Source of the DNA: G965215055 sp965215055
GTDB lineage: Bacteria; Pseudomonadota; Gammaproteobacteria; UBA4575
Direction of reading: 5' to 3'
NCBI GenBank assembly: GCA_965215055.1
Contig: OZ244046.1
Location: forward strand, 558,001 to 622,000
DNA length: 64,000 nt
The notes under the pieces were generated by a model. That model searched no databases and was not told the DNA's origin. It saw only the letters and a list, made by a program, of their open reading frames with translations. The translations under genes and the position numbers were made by a program. Below are positions 1 to 8,493 of the stretch, in pieces; the first letter of the stretch is position 1; every line of letters starts with the position of its first letter.

Positions 1-376
1 CCTGCTGGTTTTGTGCATCTCCAGCGTTGCCTGCGCTCTCCCCACCACTTGTCAAAGCATTTACAGCATTTGATGGAACACCCGTCTCGCCTGGAAAAGC
101 TTGCAAAAGGTGGTCAATATTCAGATGTTGCTCACGCTGATGCGCCATGAAAGTATTCAGTTCATGTACCAAACGTTCATTTTCACCACGCAACTGTTGC
201 ACCTCGCTTTGTATGGCCTCTATCCGTTTTACCATGTTCAGCAATACCTGATTGTCAATCATGCGTTCAATACGTTGTAATCTTGCATCAAATTCAGCAT
301 CAGTGGCTTCGTCCGCTGCGACCACTGTAGACAACAACACTGCAAAAAAACCTGTCAGTGGTTTTACTGCTCTCAT
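1..376 (-). CDS. cpoB: Cell division coordinator CpoB (YbgF), N-terminal part
   Basis: The first 125 codons of a gene that runs off the left edge. It begins with ATG, a hydrophobic signal peptide (about residues 1-21, ending near VVAA), then a Glu/Gln-rich heptad-like stretch with RIERM and VQQLRGEN that fits the trimerising coiled coil of CpoB. A low-complexity Gly/Asn/Gln linker follows; the TPR domain expected next lies outside the window. CpoB is periplasmic and links Tol-Pal to septal peptidoglycan synthesis. It is the last gene of the tol-pal operon and starts 28 bases after pal, the usual place. Identity rests on this position and the coiled coil, since the TPRs are not visible. Confidence 0.88.
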   Translation of the reverse strand, partial: MRAVKPLTGFFAVLLSTVVAADEATDAEFDARLQRIERMIDNQVLLNMVKRIEAIQSEVQQLRGENERLVHELNTFMAHQREQHLNIDHLLQAFPGETGVPSNAVNALTSGGESAGNAGDAQNQQ

Positions 377-404
377 CTTACATACTCTCTCTTCTGATCA
401 AGGC

Positions 405-980
405 TTAAGGACCGGCAATCAATTCCACTCTTCTGTTTTGTTGCCAGGATTCTTCGTTAGAACCAACAACCGCAGGATTCTCTTCGCCATAACTGACAAT
501 ATCAATCTGGTCACTATTAACGCCATGCAACAAAATCAACTCGCGCACGGATTGCGCACGGCGTTCGCCTAAGGCAAGATTGTATTCACGCGTGCCTCGC
601 TCATCCGCGTGCCCTTCCAAGCGTAACTGCCGCTCAGGACTCGCAGCCAGGGCTTCAGCTACCGAAGTAATTAAAGGCAACGACTCTTCGTGCACTTGAT
701 AACTGTCGTAGTCAAAATAAATTACGTTACCCAAGTCGCTATCTACGCCAAGCGCATCAAGTGCATCCATAGACAAATCGCCTTCATCACCAAGACTTGT
801 CGTTTCGGGTCCATCATCCGTCGTTGCCTTGGAGCCATCTTCTATTTTGACATCATGCTCATCATCACTTATCACGTCACTAGGCACTTCCTCCTGTATA
901 CTGGTTCCAGTGCCACTACAGGCAACGCCTACTATTAAAAACAGGCTTATAAATAAAATATAAAACGGTTGTTTAACCAT
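405..980 (-). CDS. pal: Peptidoglycan-associated lipoprotein Pal
   Basis: 191 residues. The N-terminus is a lipoprotein signal with hydrophobic core FISLFLIVGVAC; Cys21 is the predicted lipidation site, although the lipobox has Gly at -3 where Leu is usual. An acidic linker (residues 28-80) precedes an OmpA-like peptidoglycan-binding domain (about 85-191) with the IYFDYDS strand, EGHADERGT at 122-130 and LGERRAQSV, the motifs that hold meso-diaminopimelate. Pal anchors the outer membrane to the cell wall and is the partner of TolB and TolA during constriction. It sits between tolB and cpoB in an intact tol operon on the same strand. The acidic linker is longer than in the E. coli protein. Confidence 0.97.
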   Translation of the reverse strand: MVKQPFYILFISLFLIVGVACSGTGTSIQEEVPSDVISDDEHDVKIEDGSKATTDDGPETTSLGDEGDLSMDALDALGVDSDLGNVIYFDYDSYQVHEESLPLITSVAEALAASPERQLRLEGHADERGTREYNLALGERRAQSVRELILLHGVNSDQIDIVSYGEENPAVVGSNEESWQQNRRVELIAGP

Positions 981-1011
981 TGCTTACTTTCCCTCTATTC
1001 AGTCATTGACG

Positions 1012-2313
1012 TTACTGACGAAATGGCGACCATACGGGTTCACGCACGTCACCCCCGGCTAATCGAAGCCTTTGTTTAACCCTCCCATCCGCACTTACCG
1101 CAGACAAGATACCACGGCCATTTTCCACGGTTGCATAGATAATCATACTTCCATTAGGCGCATAACTTGGCCTTTCATCCAGTTTACCATTGGTAATAAC
1201 TCGCATCGCATTATTGTGCATTTCCACAATCGCGATGCGAAATCCATCACCGTTGTTATGTACCAGGGCAAAAGAACGGCCATCCGGAGCAATATCCGCC
1301 GCCGCATTATAGCTGCCTTCAAAAGTAATTCGGCTTGCCTTGCCGCCTTTTACAGATATTTCATAAATCTGGGGTCTGCCGCTGCGGTCCGAAGTAAACA
1401 ACAATGACTTGCCATGTGGCATCCAGCTGGGTTCCGTATCAATTGAAGGCCCATTGGTAAGACGCCGCTCTATTTGCCGTGTTACCACATTCATCAGGTA
1501 GATATCCGGATTACCGTCCTCCGAGAGGGTAAGTGCCAGGTAACGGCCATCCGGCGACCACCTTGGAGCACTATTGATACCTGTTCGTGATGGAACCTTG
1601 AAGCGAGTACCCTGAACGATGTCTTGAACATAAATTGCGGAGTTATCTTCTTCAAATGATACATACGCCAAATGTTTACCATCTGGTGACCAGGTTGGTG
1701 ACATCAATTGTTTTCTAGATGAAAAAACAGTCCTCTGATTATGACCATCAGCATCTGCAACCTGCAAAACATACCTTTGATTTACCGTTCCCCTGTTGAT
1801 CGTGCTGATATAGGCAATATGCGTGCTGAACGCCCCGCGAACTCCAGTAAGCTCTTCAAATACAACGTCGCTGATCTTATGACCTACTCTACGCACATCT
1901 TTACCAGTAGCAGAAATGACGTTCCCCAAGAGTCTCCGTTGCCGTATCAAGTCAAACAGTTGAAACTCTACCCGGTATTGGTCATCGCTGACCACGTTGA
2001 TCTTGCCCAGCAACAGACTCTCTACGCCTTGATCAAGCCACGCCTGATAATTTAATTGATCCGGTTCAGTAATAACCTGTTGTGGGAAACTCTGTTTTTC
2101 CAACACATCAAAAAAACCACTGCGGTGTAAATCATCCCTGACGATGGTCTCAACTGCCTCTGGAGCGGTATACACCTCACCCGAAAACGTAACAACGGCA
2201 ATAGGCAACGTGCCCTCAACGCCCTGGGTTATTTCTATTTCCAGGATCGCCTGTGCACCTTGCTGCACAACAAGTAAAAGAACGGCAAAACCTGCTATTT
2301 TCAGCAAACGCAC
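1012..2313 (-). CDS. tolB: Tol-Pal system beta-propeller protein TolB
   Basis: 433 residues from a GTG start, one base after the tolA stop. An open frame continues upstream inside tolA, but this GTG gives a Sec signal peptide (MRLLKIAGFAVLLLVVQQGAQA-type, cleavage after AQA) and the family's normal length of about 430. An N-terminal domain (about 22-160) is followed by a six-bladed propeller with recurrent blade motifs: PTWSPDGKHLAYVS, PRWSPDGRYLAL, PSWMPHGKSLLFTSD, APDGRSFALV and PSYAPNGSMIIYAT. TolB is periplasmic, binds Pal, and is released or recruited by TolA using the proton-motive force. Tight tolA-tolB spacing suggests translational coupling. Confidence 0.96.
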   Translation of the reverse strand: MRLLKIAGFAVLLLVVQQGAQAILEIEITQGVEGTLPIAVVTFSGEVYTAPEAVETIVRDDLHRSGFFDVLEKQSFPQQVITEPDQLNYQAWLDQGVESLLLGKINVVSDDQYRVEFQLFDLIRQRRLLGNVISATGKDVRRVGHKISDVVFEELTGVRGAFSTHIAYISTINRGTVNQRYVLQVADADGHNQRTVFSSRKQLMSPTWSPDGKHLAYVSFEEDNSAIYVQDIVQGTRFKVPSRTGINSAPRWSPDGRYLALTLSEDGNPDIYLMNVVTRQIERRLTNGPSIDTEPSWMPHGKSLLFTSDRSGRPQIYEISVKGGKASRITFEGSYNAAADIAPDGRSFALVHNNGDGFRIAIVEMHNNAMRVITNGKLDERPSYAPNGSMIIYATVENGRGILSAVSADGRVKQRLRLAGGDVREPVWSPFRQ

Positions 2314-2314
2314 G

Positions 2315-3163
2315 TCAAGTCTCCGGAGCAAAATTAAAACGTAATTCCCGATCAAACAACTCCGGTGATGGAGGTGGCGGCAAAGGACTTGATTTCCACA
2401 CTGCGTCTTCCACGGACTGACGAAAAGCCGCATCGCCGCCTGTACATTTCTTAACGACCACATCTTCTACGTAACCATCCGGCTTTTGACGCACATAGAC
2501 CTCGCACCGTGCGCGTGGTTGATTATTAAAGGGCTTGCGCCAATAATTTTGTACTTTGCTACGTATTGCATCCTGATATTGCTTGATCAATCTATTCCTC
2601 TCGCGTGCTTTCGCCATGCGTCTTTCTTTTGCCTTTAGCTCCGCTTCCTCCTGCGCAATATTTTTTTCTCGGCTTCGCTGTTCCGCGGCTTGCTCTTCTG
2701 CCAATTTTTTTTGCTCTTCACGTCTTTTCCGCTCTGCCGCCAACTTTTTCTGTTTTTCTCGCTTTTTTCGCTCTGCTGCCAGCTTCTCTTGTTCCTTTCG
2801 TTTCTTCCGTTGCAGTTCCGCTTGTGCTTCTTGAGCTTTTTTTCTTTCTGCAGCCTGTTTCGCTGCAAGTTCCTTTTTCTGCTTTTCCCGCCGCAGCTTT
2901 TCTCGTTTAAGCCGCTCTTGTTCGGCGAGTCGTCTTTTACGCTCCAGCTCCTTACGCTTTACCTCTTCCTCTCTACGCCTTTTTTCTGCAGCAAGTCTTT
3001 CAGCATCAATGACCTTGGCCTTTACAATATCAACAGCCGGTGAAATCTCAGACACACGTTCGCGTTTTATTTGAAAACTGACAACGAAAAGTAAAGCAGC
3101 AACCACGTGAACGACTATTGCAACTGTCACCGATACCGGTAAACGCCGCTTGGGATTTGCCAT
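2315..3163 (-). CDS. tolA: Cell envelope integrity protein TolA
   Basis: 282 residues. Domain I is a single N-terminal membrane anchor (about residues 11-31, VTVAIVVHVVAALLFVVSF). Domain II (about 55-190) is a long Lys/Glu/Arg/Ala helix, visible as repeated AAERKKREKQKK-type heptads. Domain III (about 190-282) is the globular C-terminal part that contacts Pal/TolB, with paired Cys in RARCEVYV and VVKKCTGG. TolA transmits TolQR-driven force across the periplasm. It is shorter than E. coli TolA (421 residues), mainly in domain II, which is normal for many gammaproteobacteria. The biased composition creates long hydrophobic open frames on the opposite strand that are not genes. Confidence 0.96.
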   Translation of the reverse strand: MANPKRRLPVSVTVAIVVHVVAALLFVVSFQIKRERVSEISPAVDIVKAKVIDAERLAAEKRRREEEVKRKELERKRRLAEQERLKREKLRREKQKKELAAKQAAERKKAQEAQAELQRKKRKEQEKLAAERKKREKQKKLAAERKRREEQKKLAEEQAAEQRSREKNIAQEEAELKAKERRMAKARERNRLIKQYQDAIRSKVQNYWRKPFNNQPRARCEVYVRQKPDGYVEDVVVKKCTGGDAAFRQSVEDAVWKSSPLPPPPSPELFDRELRFNFAPET

Positions 3164-3169
3164 GCTTAA

Positions 3170-3616
3170 CTAGTTTTCAGATTCTTTTACGGCCGGGTGT
3201 GTAATCAACCCTACATTCTCAGCACCTGCCTCCTGCAGCATAACCATTACTGCAACGACTCGACCATAATCGACGCTCTTATCCCCGCGTACGTAGATCG
3301 GGCTACTTCGTTCGTTAGATAAAATTTCCCTGATTTGGTTTCTAAATACTTTATCCATAATGGGCTTTTCAGGTGAATCCACCTTATTCACAAAAATCTG
3401 CCCTGCCTGATCAACAGACACTATCAAGGGCTCTTGGTTCTCATCTGTTTTTTCAAGTGATTTTGCAGGTGCATCAGGTAATTCAACTTCTACACCCTGG
3501 TGGAATAAAGGCGTGGTTATTACAAATATCACGAGTAAAACCAAGGTGACATCAACATAAGGGACGACGTTGATCTCGGATATACGTTTACGTTGACGAG
3601 TTCCAGTATATATCAC
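3170..3616 (-). CDS. tolR: Biopolymer transport protein TolR
   Basis: 148 residues, ExbD/TolR family. After a short basic N-terminus comes SEINVVPYVDVTLVLLVIF, where Asp22 in the single membrane helix (about 17-38) is the conserved proton-channel residue. A periplasmic domain (about 60-142) follows, with IYVRGDKSVDYGRVV near its end. With TolQ it forms the proton-powered motor that energises TolA. The start is GTG, 4 bases after the tolQ TAA; no ATG exists upstream in frame and the next downstream would remove the membrane helix, so the GTG is preferred. It lies between tolQ and tolA in the standard order. Confidence 0.96.
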   Translation of the reverse strand: MIYTGTRQRKRISEINVVPYVDVTLVLLVIFVITTPLFHQGVEVELPDAPAKSLEKTDENQEPLIVSVDQAGQIFVNKVDSPEKPIMDKVFRNQIREILSNERSSPIYVRGDKSVDYGRVVAVMVMLQEAGAENVGLITHPAVKESEN

Positions 3617-3620
3617 GACC

Positions 3621-4319
3621 TTATGCGGTTTCCTGCCTTTCCATGTCCCTGGTTAATATCTGCCTTTGTAGTAAGGCAGTAAATTCTTCTACAAAATTGT
3701 CAAACCGTATTACAAGTCGTTCTACGTCGTTTGAGTATCGATTGTATGCGATAACGGCAGGAATCGCTGCAAATAATCCCATGGCCGTGGCAATAAGAGC
3801 TTCGGCAATCCCTGGCGCAACCGCGGAAAGCGTAGCCTGCTGCACGCTACCCAAAGCGCGAAAAGAATTCATGATACCCCATACCGTTCCAAACAAACCA
3901 ATATAAGGGGCCGTTGAACCTACCGTTGCAAGAAAAGAGAGATAATGCTCCAGCGTTTCCACCTCGCGTGACATGGCTACTTTCATAGAGCGTAGCGCGG
4001 TATCCGCGATGGTAGCTGGTGCAATTTTGTGTCGTTTATGCAGACGCATGTATTCTTTAAATCCTGCCAAGAAGATACTTTCCATACCTGTGGGATATTT
4101 TTTCAATCTTGTCTTTTCATACAGATGTGCCAGGTTCGTTCCCGACCAAAACTCATCTTCAAACTTATCTGCCGCGTAACGTGCGTCCTTAATAATTTTC
4201 CATTTGCTCACGATCATGGTCCAGGAAATTATGGAAGCCAGCAACAGCAAGAGCATCACCAGCTGCACCAGCAAACTTGCATGAATGATCAGGCCTAAAA
4301 TACTGGTATCAACATGCAC
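3621..4319 (-). CDS. tolQ: Tol-Pal system motor subunit TolQ
   Basis: 232 residues, MotA/TolQ/ExbB family. Three membrane segments are visible: about residues 8-33 (ILGLIIHASLLVQLVML), about 128-152 (LSFLATVGSTAPYIGLFGTVWGI) and about 165-192 (PGIAEALIATAMGLFAAIPAV). The signature APYIGLFGTVWGIM and AEALIATAMGL line the proton path with TolR. The start is GTG, and an AAGGA Shine-Dalgarno sequence sits 8 bases ahead of it, inside ybgC. The gene overlaps the end of ybgC by 11 bases, the usual coupling between these two genes. TolQ is an inner-membrane protein of the cell-division-associated Tol motor. Confidence 0.97.
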   Translation of the reverse strand: MHVDTSILGLIIHASLLVQLVMLLLLLASIISWTMIVSKWKIIKDARYAADKFEDEFWSGTNLAHLYEKTRLKKYPTGMESIFLAGFKEYMRLHKRHKIAPATIADTALRSMKVAMSREVETLEHYLSFLATVGSTAPYIGLFGTVWGIMNSFRALGSVQQATLSAVAPGIAEALIATAMGLFAAIPAVIAYNRYSNDVERLVIRFDNFVEEFTALLQRQILTRDMERQETA

Positions 4320-4722
4320 TCTTTATTTCCTTGAACAAATCCTCTGGAATAGACTGAGGTGAGAAATTATTTGCATGCAGGCAGGCAACGTTAACTTTTC
4401 CTACCGTAAGCACACTCTCACTTCCACCTTGTTTTACGACGGCTTGTTTGAACGAAATACTGGCTGGCTTTAAACCAAAAGGCTCAACAGTTATATGTAG
4501 TAAGTCATTAAATCTGGCGGGCTGTTTATACTCTATCTCTATAGACCGCACGGCAAACAAGATCTTCTCGTGCTGTATCAAATCATCCTGTTCAACTCCC
4601 AGGGAGCGCAGCCATTCCGTACGCGCACGTTCCATAAATTTCAGGTAATTTGCGTAGTACACCACGCCCCCTGCATCAGTATCCTCGTAGTATACGCGCG
4701 CGCGCAAAAAGTAAGGCTTCAT
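4309..4722 (-). CDS. ybgC: Tol-Pal-associated acyl-CoA thioesterase YbgC
   Basis: 137 residues, the usual length. Hotdog-fold 4-hydroxybenzoyl-CoA thioesterase family: the N-terminal motif EDTDAGGVVYYANYLKFMER contains the catalytic Asp (Asp16) and the long helix after it, and RTEWLRSLG follows as in E. coli YbgC. It hydrolyses acyl-CoA thioesters in the cytoplasm and in some species interacts with phospholipid synthesis enzymes; its exact role beside Tol-Pal is not settled. It is the first gene of the classic tol cluster and overlaps tolQ. Here ruvB precedes it by about 40 bases on the same strand, so it is probably co-transcribed with the ruv genes. Confidence 0.95.
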   Translation of the reverse strand: MKPYFLRARVYYEDTDAGGVVYYANYLKFMERARTEWLRSLGVEQDDLIQHEKILFAVRSIEIEYKQPARFNDLLHITVEPFGLKPASISFKQAVVKQGGSESVLTVGKVNVACLHANNFSPQSIPEDLFKEIKSAC

Positions 4723-4765
4723 TTAAAGATTTTTGAACTTGTACCTAAATATAACGTTAACCGGA

Positions 4766-5839
4766 TCATTGCGTAGTTTTCGAGAATAAATCAGAAGTTG
4801 GCTCAGTTTCTTGCAGTTGGTCCACGTTACGTGGAGGGACTTTGATTCCAAAATGACGATAGGCGTTACCCGTTGCTACCCTGCCGCGCGAGGTGCGCAT
4901 CATGAACCCCGTTAGAATGAGATATGGTTCAATTACATCCTCAATGGTGTCACGTTCCTCTCCGATAGTCGCTGCGAGACTATCTACTCCCACCGGACCA
5001 CCTTCAAATTTCTCGATTATAGCAAGCAGCAAACGCTGGTCCATGCTATCAAACCCATGTCCATCAACACCCAGCATGTCTAACGCTGAATTCGCACTAT
5101 CGCTGGTAATCACGCCATCGGATTTAACTTGCACGTAATCACGCACACGTCTCAATAGACGATTTGCAACCCTGGGGGTGCCTCGCGAACGCCGTGCAAT
5201 CTGCTCGGCCCCCTTTTTATCAATGCGTACCTTGAGTATCTTTGCAGAACGGTGAACGATTGCTGCCAATTCCACAGCAGTATAAAACTCGAGTCGCTGT
5301 ACGATTCCAAAGCGATCACGCAAGGGTGAAGTGAGTAAACCAGCGCGCGTCGTTGCCCCTATCAGAGTAAATGGCGGTAAATCCAACTTGATCGACCTCG
5401 CAGCAGGCCCTTCGCCAATTATGATATCAAGTTGAAAGTCCTCCATAACCGGGTATAACACCTCTTCCACAACGGGACTTAATCGGTGAATTTCATCAAC
5501 AAACAATACGTCATTAGGTTCAAGGTTGGTAAGAATTGCAGCCAAGTCTCCAGGGCGTTCTAAAACAGGTCCCGAAGTGTGCCGCAAATTGACCTGCATC
5601 TCGTTGGCCACGATGTGGGAAAGCGTAGTTTTACCCAACCCAGGTGGGCCGAATATCAATACGTGGTCCAGTGCCTCCTTGCGCTGTTTTGCTGCAGATA
5701 TAAAAATATCTATCTGCTCGCGAACCTTCGTTTGCCCAATGTACTCACTGAGTCTATGCGGACGGATTGCATTCTCAGCAATACGTTCATCCTTCCTGGC
5801 ATGCGTATCAACGATACGGGAAGTTTTGGGATTGGACAT
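4766..5839 (-). CDS. ruvB: Holliday junction branch-migration ATPase RuvB
   Basis: 357 residues from ATG; a TTG immediately before it is in frame but unnecessary. AAA+ motor with Walker A GPPGLGKTT (about residue 64), Walker B and sensor region VDEIHRLSPVVEEVLYPVMEDF, the IGATTRAGLLT sensor-1 segment and a C-terminal winged helix (GVDSLAATIGEERDTIEDV). RuvB hexamers pump DNA through RuvA-bound Holliday junctions. It follows ruvA after a 66-base AT-rich gap and lies in a ruvC-ruvA-ruvB order. No 16-base CTGT-N8-ACAG LexA box is seen in front of it. The C-terminal tail TEPTSDLFSKTTQ is a little longer than in E. coli. Confidence 0.97.
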   Translation of the reverse strand: MSNPKTSRIVDTHARKDERIAENAIRPHRLSEYIGQTKVREQIDIFISAAKQRKEALDHVLIFGPPGLGKTTLSHIVANEMQVNLRHTSGPVLERPGDLAAILTNLEPNDVLFVDEIHRLSPVVEEVLYPVMEDFQLDIIIGEGPAARSIKLDLPPFTLIGATTRAGLLTSPLRDRFGIVQRLEFYTAVELAAIVHRSAKILKVRIDKKGAEQIARRSRGTPRVANRLLRRVRDYVQVKSDGVITSDSANSALDMLGVDGHGFDSMDQRLLLAIIEKFEGGPVGVDSLAATIGEERDTIEDVIEPYLILTGFMMRTSRGRVATGNAYRHFGIKVPPRNVDQLQETEPTSDLFSKTTQ

Positions 5840-5908
5840 CAAGTAATTTTATCAAAGGTTCCAGGATAGAAAGTACATAATCACACTTGGCATTGAGTAA
5901 TTTTTTTA

Positions 5909-6499
5909 TCACTTGGACAGGCTGGATTTTAACGCCAAGCGAATAATAGTTTCGCTGTTTTGATCCCGTGTTTCGACTTTGCTTACCATGCGACTTGCAT
6001 CACTTGGCTTGTAGCCTAATGAAATGAGCGCCGTCACGGCATCTTCAATGGGATTTTGACGATGGCCCTTGTCTTCACCACTATCCGGTGCATTAACCCC
6101 ATCCAGGCGGTCACGCATGTCAATAACGAGTCGCTCAGCAGTTTTCCGACCTATACCCGGAAGTCGAATCAATGAATCCACGTCCCCATTATGTATGCAA
6201 TTTGCAAACGTGCTTGCATCCATCCCGGAAAGAATTGCCAACGCCATCCTGGCACCTATACCGTTTACCCTTAATAAGTCTCGAAACAGACTACGATCCT
6301 GAATACGCTTGAACGCATATAAAGTATGTGCGTCATCGCGTACCAGTAAATGTGTATACAACGCAACATTTTGCCCACAGTCCGGCAATTCATAAAACGT
6401 AGACATTGGTGCTTCTATTTCATATCCCACGCCTTTTACGTCAAGCAAAAGATGCGGTGGACGTTTTTCTATGATCTCCCCCTGTAAGCGCCCAATCAT
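5909..6499 (-). CDS. ruvA: Holliday junction-binding subunit RuvA
   Basis: 196 residues. An N-terminal OB fold (MIGRLQGEIIEKRPPHLLLDVKG, about 1-63) is followed by tandem helix-hairpin-helix motifs (VNGIGARMALAILSG and LPGIGRKTAERLVIDM, about 70-140), a flexible linker and a C-terminal three-helix domain (about 150-196, AVTALISLGYKPSDASRMV) that binds RuvB. RuvA tetramers hold the four-way junction in an open square. It begins 22 bases after ruvC; a small inverted repeat (ACAGG/CCTGT, 6514-6529) covers the ruvC stop, but it is not a LexA box. Start, length and neighbours agree with the family. Confidence 0.97.
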   Translation of the reverse strand: MIGRLQGEIIEKRPPHLLLDVKGVGYEIEAPMSTFYELPDCGQNVALYTHLLVRDDAHTLYAFKRIQDRSLFRDLLRVNGIGARMALAILSGMDASTFANCIHNGDVDSLIRLPGIGRKTAERLVIDMRDRLDGVNAPDSGEDKGHRQNPIEDAVTALISLGYKPSDASRMVSKVETRDQNSETIIRLALKSSLSK

Positions 6500-6521
6500 A
6501 CGTAGCTCCGAATACAGGAAG

Positions 6522-7031
6522 TTACCTGTTACTCACTGGTAAAGACGAATGGGCGTGGCACAAAGATACGGCCAGGGCATCCGCCTCATCCGCTTGTAAC
6601 TCCCCGCGCAACGCCAGCAAACGCAACACCATGTGCTGAACTTGTCCTTTATTTGCCGCACCATTGCCTACTACAGCCTGCTTGATGGAACGCACACTGT
6701 ATTCACTGATAGGTATATCAAATTGCACTGCCGCACTGAGGGCAGCACCACGCGCATGACCAAGTTTAAGCGTAGACGAAGCATTACGCGAAACAAATAC
6801 CTCCTCTACCGCTATTTCATCAGGCTGATACAGGCCAATAGCCTCCGTCAATTTACGGAAAATCAAGCCTAGTCGCTGAGGCATTCCTGCATCGCCGGAC
6901 TTGCGACCGGCACAAACGTTGCCACTGTGGATATAGCGACTGCTCCTTCCATCACTTTCGATGACACCAAAGCCCGTAACCTGCAAACCAGGGTCAATAC
7001 CAAAAATCCGGATAGCGTTACTTCGACTCAT
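6522..7031 (-). CDS. ruvC: Crossover junction endodeoxyribonuclease RuvC
   Basis: 169 residues, RNase H-like fold. Acidic catalytic residues are visible in IFGIDPGLQVTG (Asp13), AVEEVFVSRN and the C-terminal DEADALAVSLCH. RuvC cuts Holliday junctions symmetrically within the RuvABC resolvasome. It is the second gene of the leftward operon, 26 bases after yebC and 22 before ruvA, the arrangement found in many proteobacteria. All key residues are present and no truncation is seen. Confidence 0.97.
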   Translation of the reverse strand: MSRSNAIRIFGIDPGLQVTGFGVIESDGRSSRYIHSGNVCAGRKSGDAGMPQRLGLIFRKLTEAIGLYQPDEIAVEEVFVSRNASSTLKLGHARGAALSAAVQFDIPISEYSVRSIKQAVVGNGAANKGQVQHMVLRLLALRGELQADEADALAVSLCHAHSSLPVSNR

Positions 7032-7057
7032 TCGCTGTCACACTCGTACCCAGATAT

Positions 7058-7804
7058 TCAGGCTACCGCCTCAAACACCACGTCAGGTATATCCGCATTA
7101 GAATAAACGTCCTGTACGTCATCAAGATCATCCAGTGCCTCCAGCAATCGCAACATCGTTTCACCGTCTTTACTCGACAATGGGACGGTAGTATTGGCGC
7201 GCATGGTAACCTCAGCCTGTTCAGGTGATAACCCGGACGTCTCCAGCGCCTGCTTGACTGCCAGAAATACATCCGCTGATGTAACAACATCGAGACTGCC
7301 ATCCTCATCAGCGATCACATCTTCGGCACCAAACTCCAGCGCAACTTCCATCACCTCGTCTTCATCCGCGCCAGGCGTAAACCGGATGACACCCTTGTGT
7401 GAAAATAAATAAGCGACCGAACCTGAAGTACCCAGGTTTCCATTGCACTTGGTAAACACGTGGCGAATTTCGGCAACCGTGCGATTACGATTGTCCGTCA
7501 TACAATCTACTAATATAGCTGCGCCGCCCGGGCCATAACCTTCGTAGCGAACCTCTTCATAGTTGTCGCCATCGAGTTCACCCGCACCGCGCTTGGTGGC
7601 ACGTTCGACGGTTCCCTTCGGCATATTGGCGGACAGCGCCTTATCCACCGCCAAGCGTAAACGGGCGTTGGCGTTCAGGTCTGAACCTCCAATGCGTGCG
7701 GCAACCGTTATTTCCCGGATCAGCCTGGTAAACAACTTTCCGCGCTTGGCATCCTGTGCCTTCTTGCGGTGTTGAATATTGGCCCACTTGCTATGACCGG
7801 CCAC
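7058..7804 (-). CDS. yebC: YebC/PmpR family protein
   Basis: 248 residues starting at GTG (GHSKWANIQHRKKAQDAKRG follows, the family's signature start). Three-domain YebC fold with the conserved MPKGTVERATKRGAGE segment (about residue 59) and the acidic cleft in the second and third domains. Members are called transcriptional regulators, and more recent work on the family links YebC-type proteins to translation through difficult sequences. Which applies here cannot be told from sequence. It heads the ruvCAB operon. Upstream are a GAGGGG Shine-Dalgarno sequence and an extended -10 element, so transcription of the operon probably starts at 7834. Confidence 0.93.
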   Translation of the reverse strand: MAGHSKWANIQHRKKAQDAKRGKLFTRLIREITVAARIGGSDLNANARLRLAVDKALSANMPKGTVERATKRGAGELDGDNYEEVRYEGYGPGGAAILVDCMTDNRNRTVAEIRHVFTKCNGNLGTSGSVAYLFSHKGVIRFTPGADEDEVMEVALEFGAEDVIADEDGSLDVVTSADVFLAVKQALETSGLSPEQAEVTMRANTTVPLSSKDGETMLRLLEALDDLDDVQDVYSNADIPDVVFEAVA

Positions 7805-7833
7805 TGGATCCCCTCTATCAGATCAACGGAGTC

Positions 7834-7842
7834 ATTATAACA
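7834..7842 (-). promoter_or_regulatory. Candidate extended -10 promoter for yebC-ruv-tol operon
   Basis: On the minus strand the sequence TGTTATAAT is a perfect extended -10 element (TGn plus TATAAT), 30 bases ahead of the yebC start. No good -35 hexamer lies at 16-18 bases, which is tolerated with an extended -10. It is intergenic between the hydrolase stop and yebC, so it could drive the whole leftward operon down to cpoB. No LexA-type palindrome overlaps it. Confidence 0.5.
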
Positions 7843-7852
7843 CTCCCTCAGT

Positions 7853-8476
7853 TCAAGTGACATTACCAGTACACAGAAACTCATCTACAGAAGCTGCAAC
7901 GGACTTGGCAAACAGCATACCGGTATGGCTGTATGGCACCTGCACGTGTAAAGTGCAGTGAGCTGTTTCCGTTTCAGAAACGGCAACCGTGCCGTCATTA
8001 GGCTTATCAAGCGGCGCGCCAAGTATCCTTCCTATACCTCTACTTTGCGTACCGGCAAATACGGCTAATGGCCGCTTACCCTTCCATCGTGGAGCACCTC
8101 CAAGCAAAGACTCGGAACCTTTTCCCAATATGCTGTTTTTCATAAAGTTATTTCTGGCAATATGCCATGCAAAACCACTTTCTCTCAATGGCGTCCCCAG
8201 CATCACGACCCTGCCAGGTTTGACCTTGTCAAATAGCTGGAAGTAATGTAGCAGAATAATCCCGCCAAAACTGTGAGCAACAAAATGGACGATATCGGCA
8301 TCAAGTTCATCGACAAATCGTGCCAGTAGCCGCGCATTTGAGCCAGGTGCTCGGCGCAGGCTTTGATAAGAAAACAGCCTACATTCATGTCCGTGAGTAC
8401 CGAGGTAACGGGAAATAGGCAGCATCACCCAGCCTTTCATCCAGATACCATGTATACAAACAACTATCTCACGCAT
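7853..8476 (-). CDS. Alpha/beta-fold hydrolase (esterase/lipase-like)
   Basis: 207 residues. The N-terminus IVVCIHGIWMKGWVMLPISRYL has the HG oxyanion strand of alpha/beta hydrolases. AHSFGGIILLHYF carries the nucleophile elbow (Ser in AHSFGG, where GHSMGG is commoner) and the C-terminal PYSHTGMLF offers the catalytic His; the acid is probably in the DKPNDGTVAVSE segment. It resembles the PGAP1-like/DUF676 group of small lipases or acyltransferases. The substrate cannot be predicted. It is the last gene of the acyP-fmdB-aspS-nudB set, 17 bases after nudB on the same strand. Cytoplasmic: no signal peptide. Confidence 0.8.
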   Translation of the reverse strand: MREIVVCIHGIWMKGWVMLPISRYLGTHGHECRLFSYQSLRRAPGSNARLLARFVDELDADIVHFVAHSFGGIILLHYFQLFDKVKPGRVVMLGTPLRESGFAWHIARNNFMKNSILGKGSESLLGGAPRWKGKRPLAVFAGTQSRGIGRILGAPLDKPNDGTVAVSETETAHCTLHVQVPYSHTGMLFAKSVAASVDEFLCTGNVT

Positions 8477-8493
8477 GGAGACTGCTTAATGGA

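Noticed and set aside
2583..3043. Several open frames on the plus strand rich in Phe, Leu and Ser, opposite tolA
   Set aside because: They are the complement of the Lys/Glu-rich coiled coil of TolA; the repetitive codons create them and no ribosome-binding site is present.
6514..6529. ACAGG/CCTGT inverted repeat at the ruvC stop, resembling an SOS box
   Set aside because: The half-sites are in the reverse order (ACAG-N8-CTGT) of a LexA box, and the stem is short.
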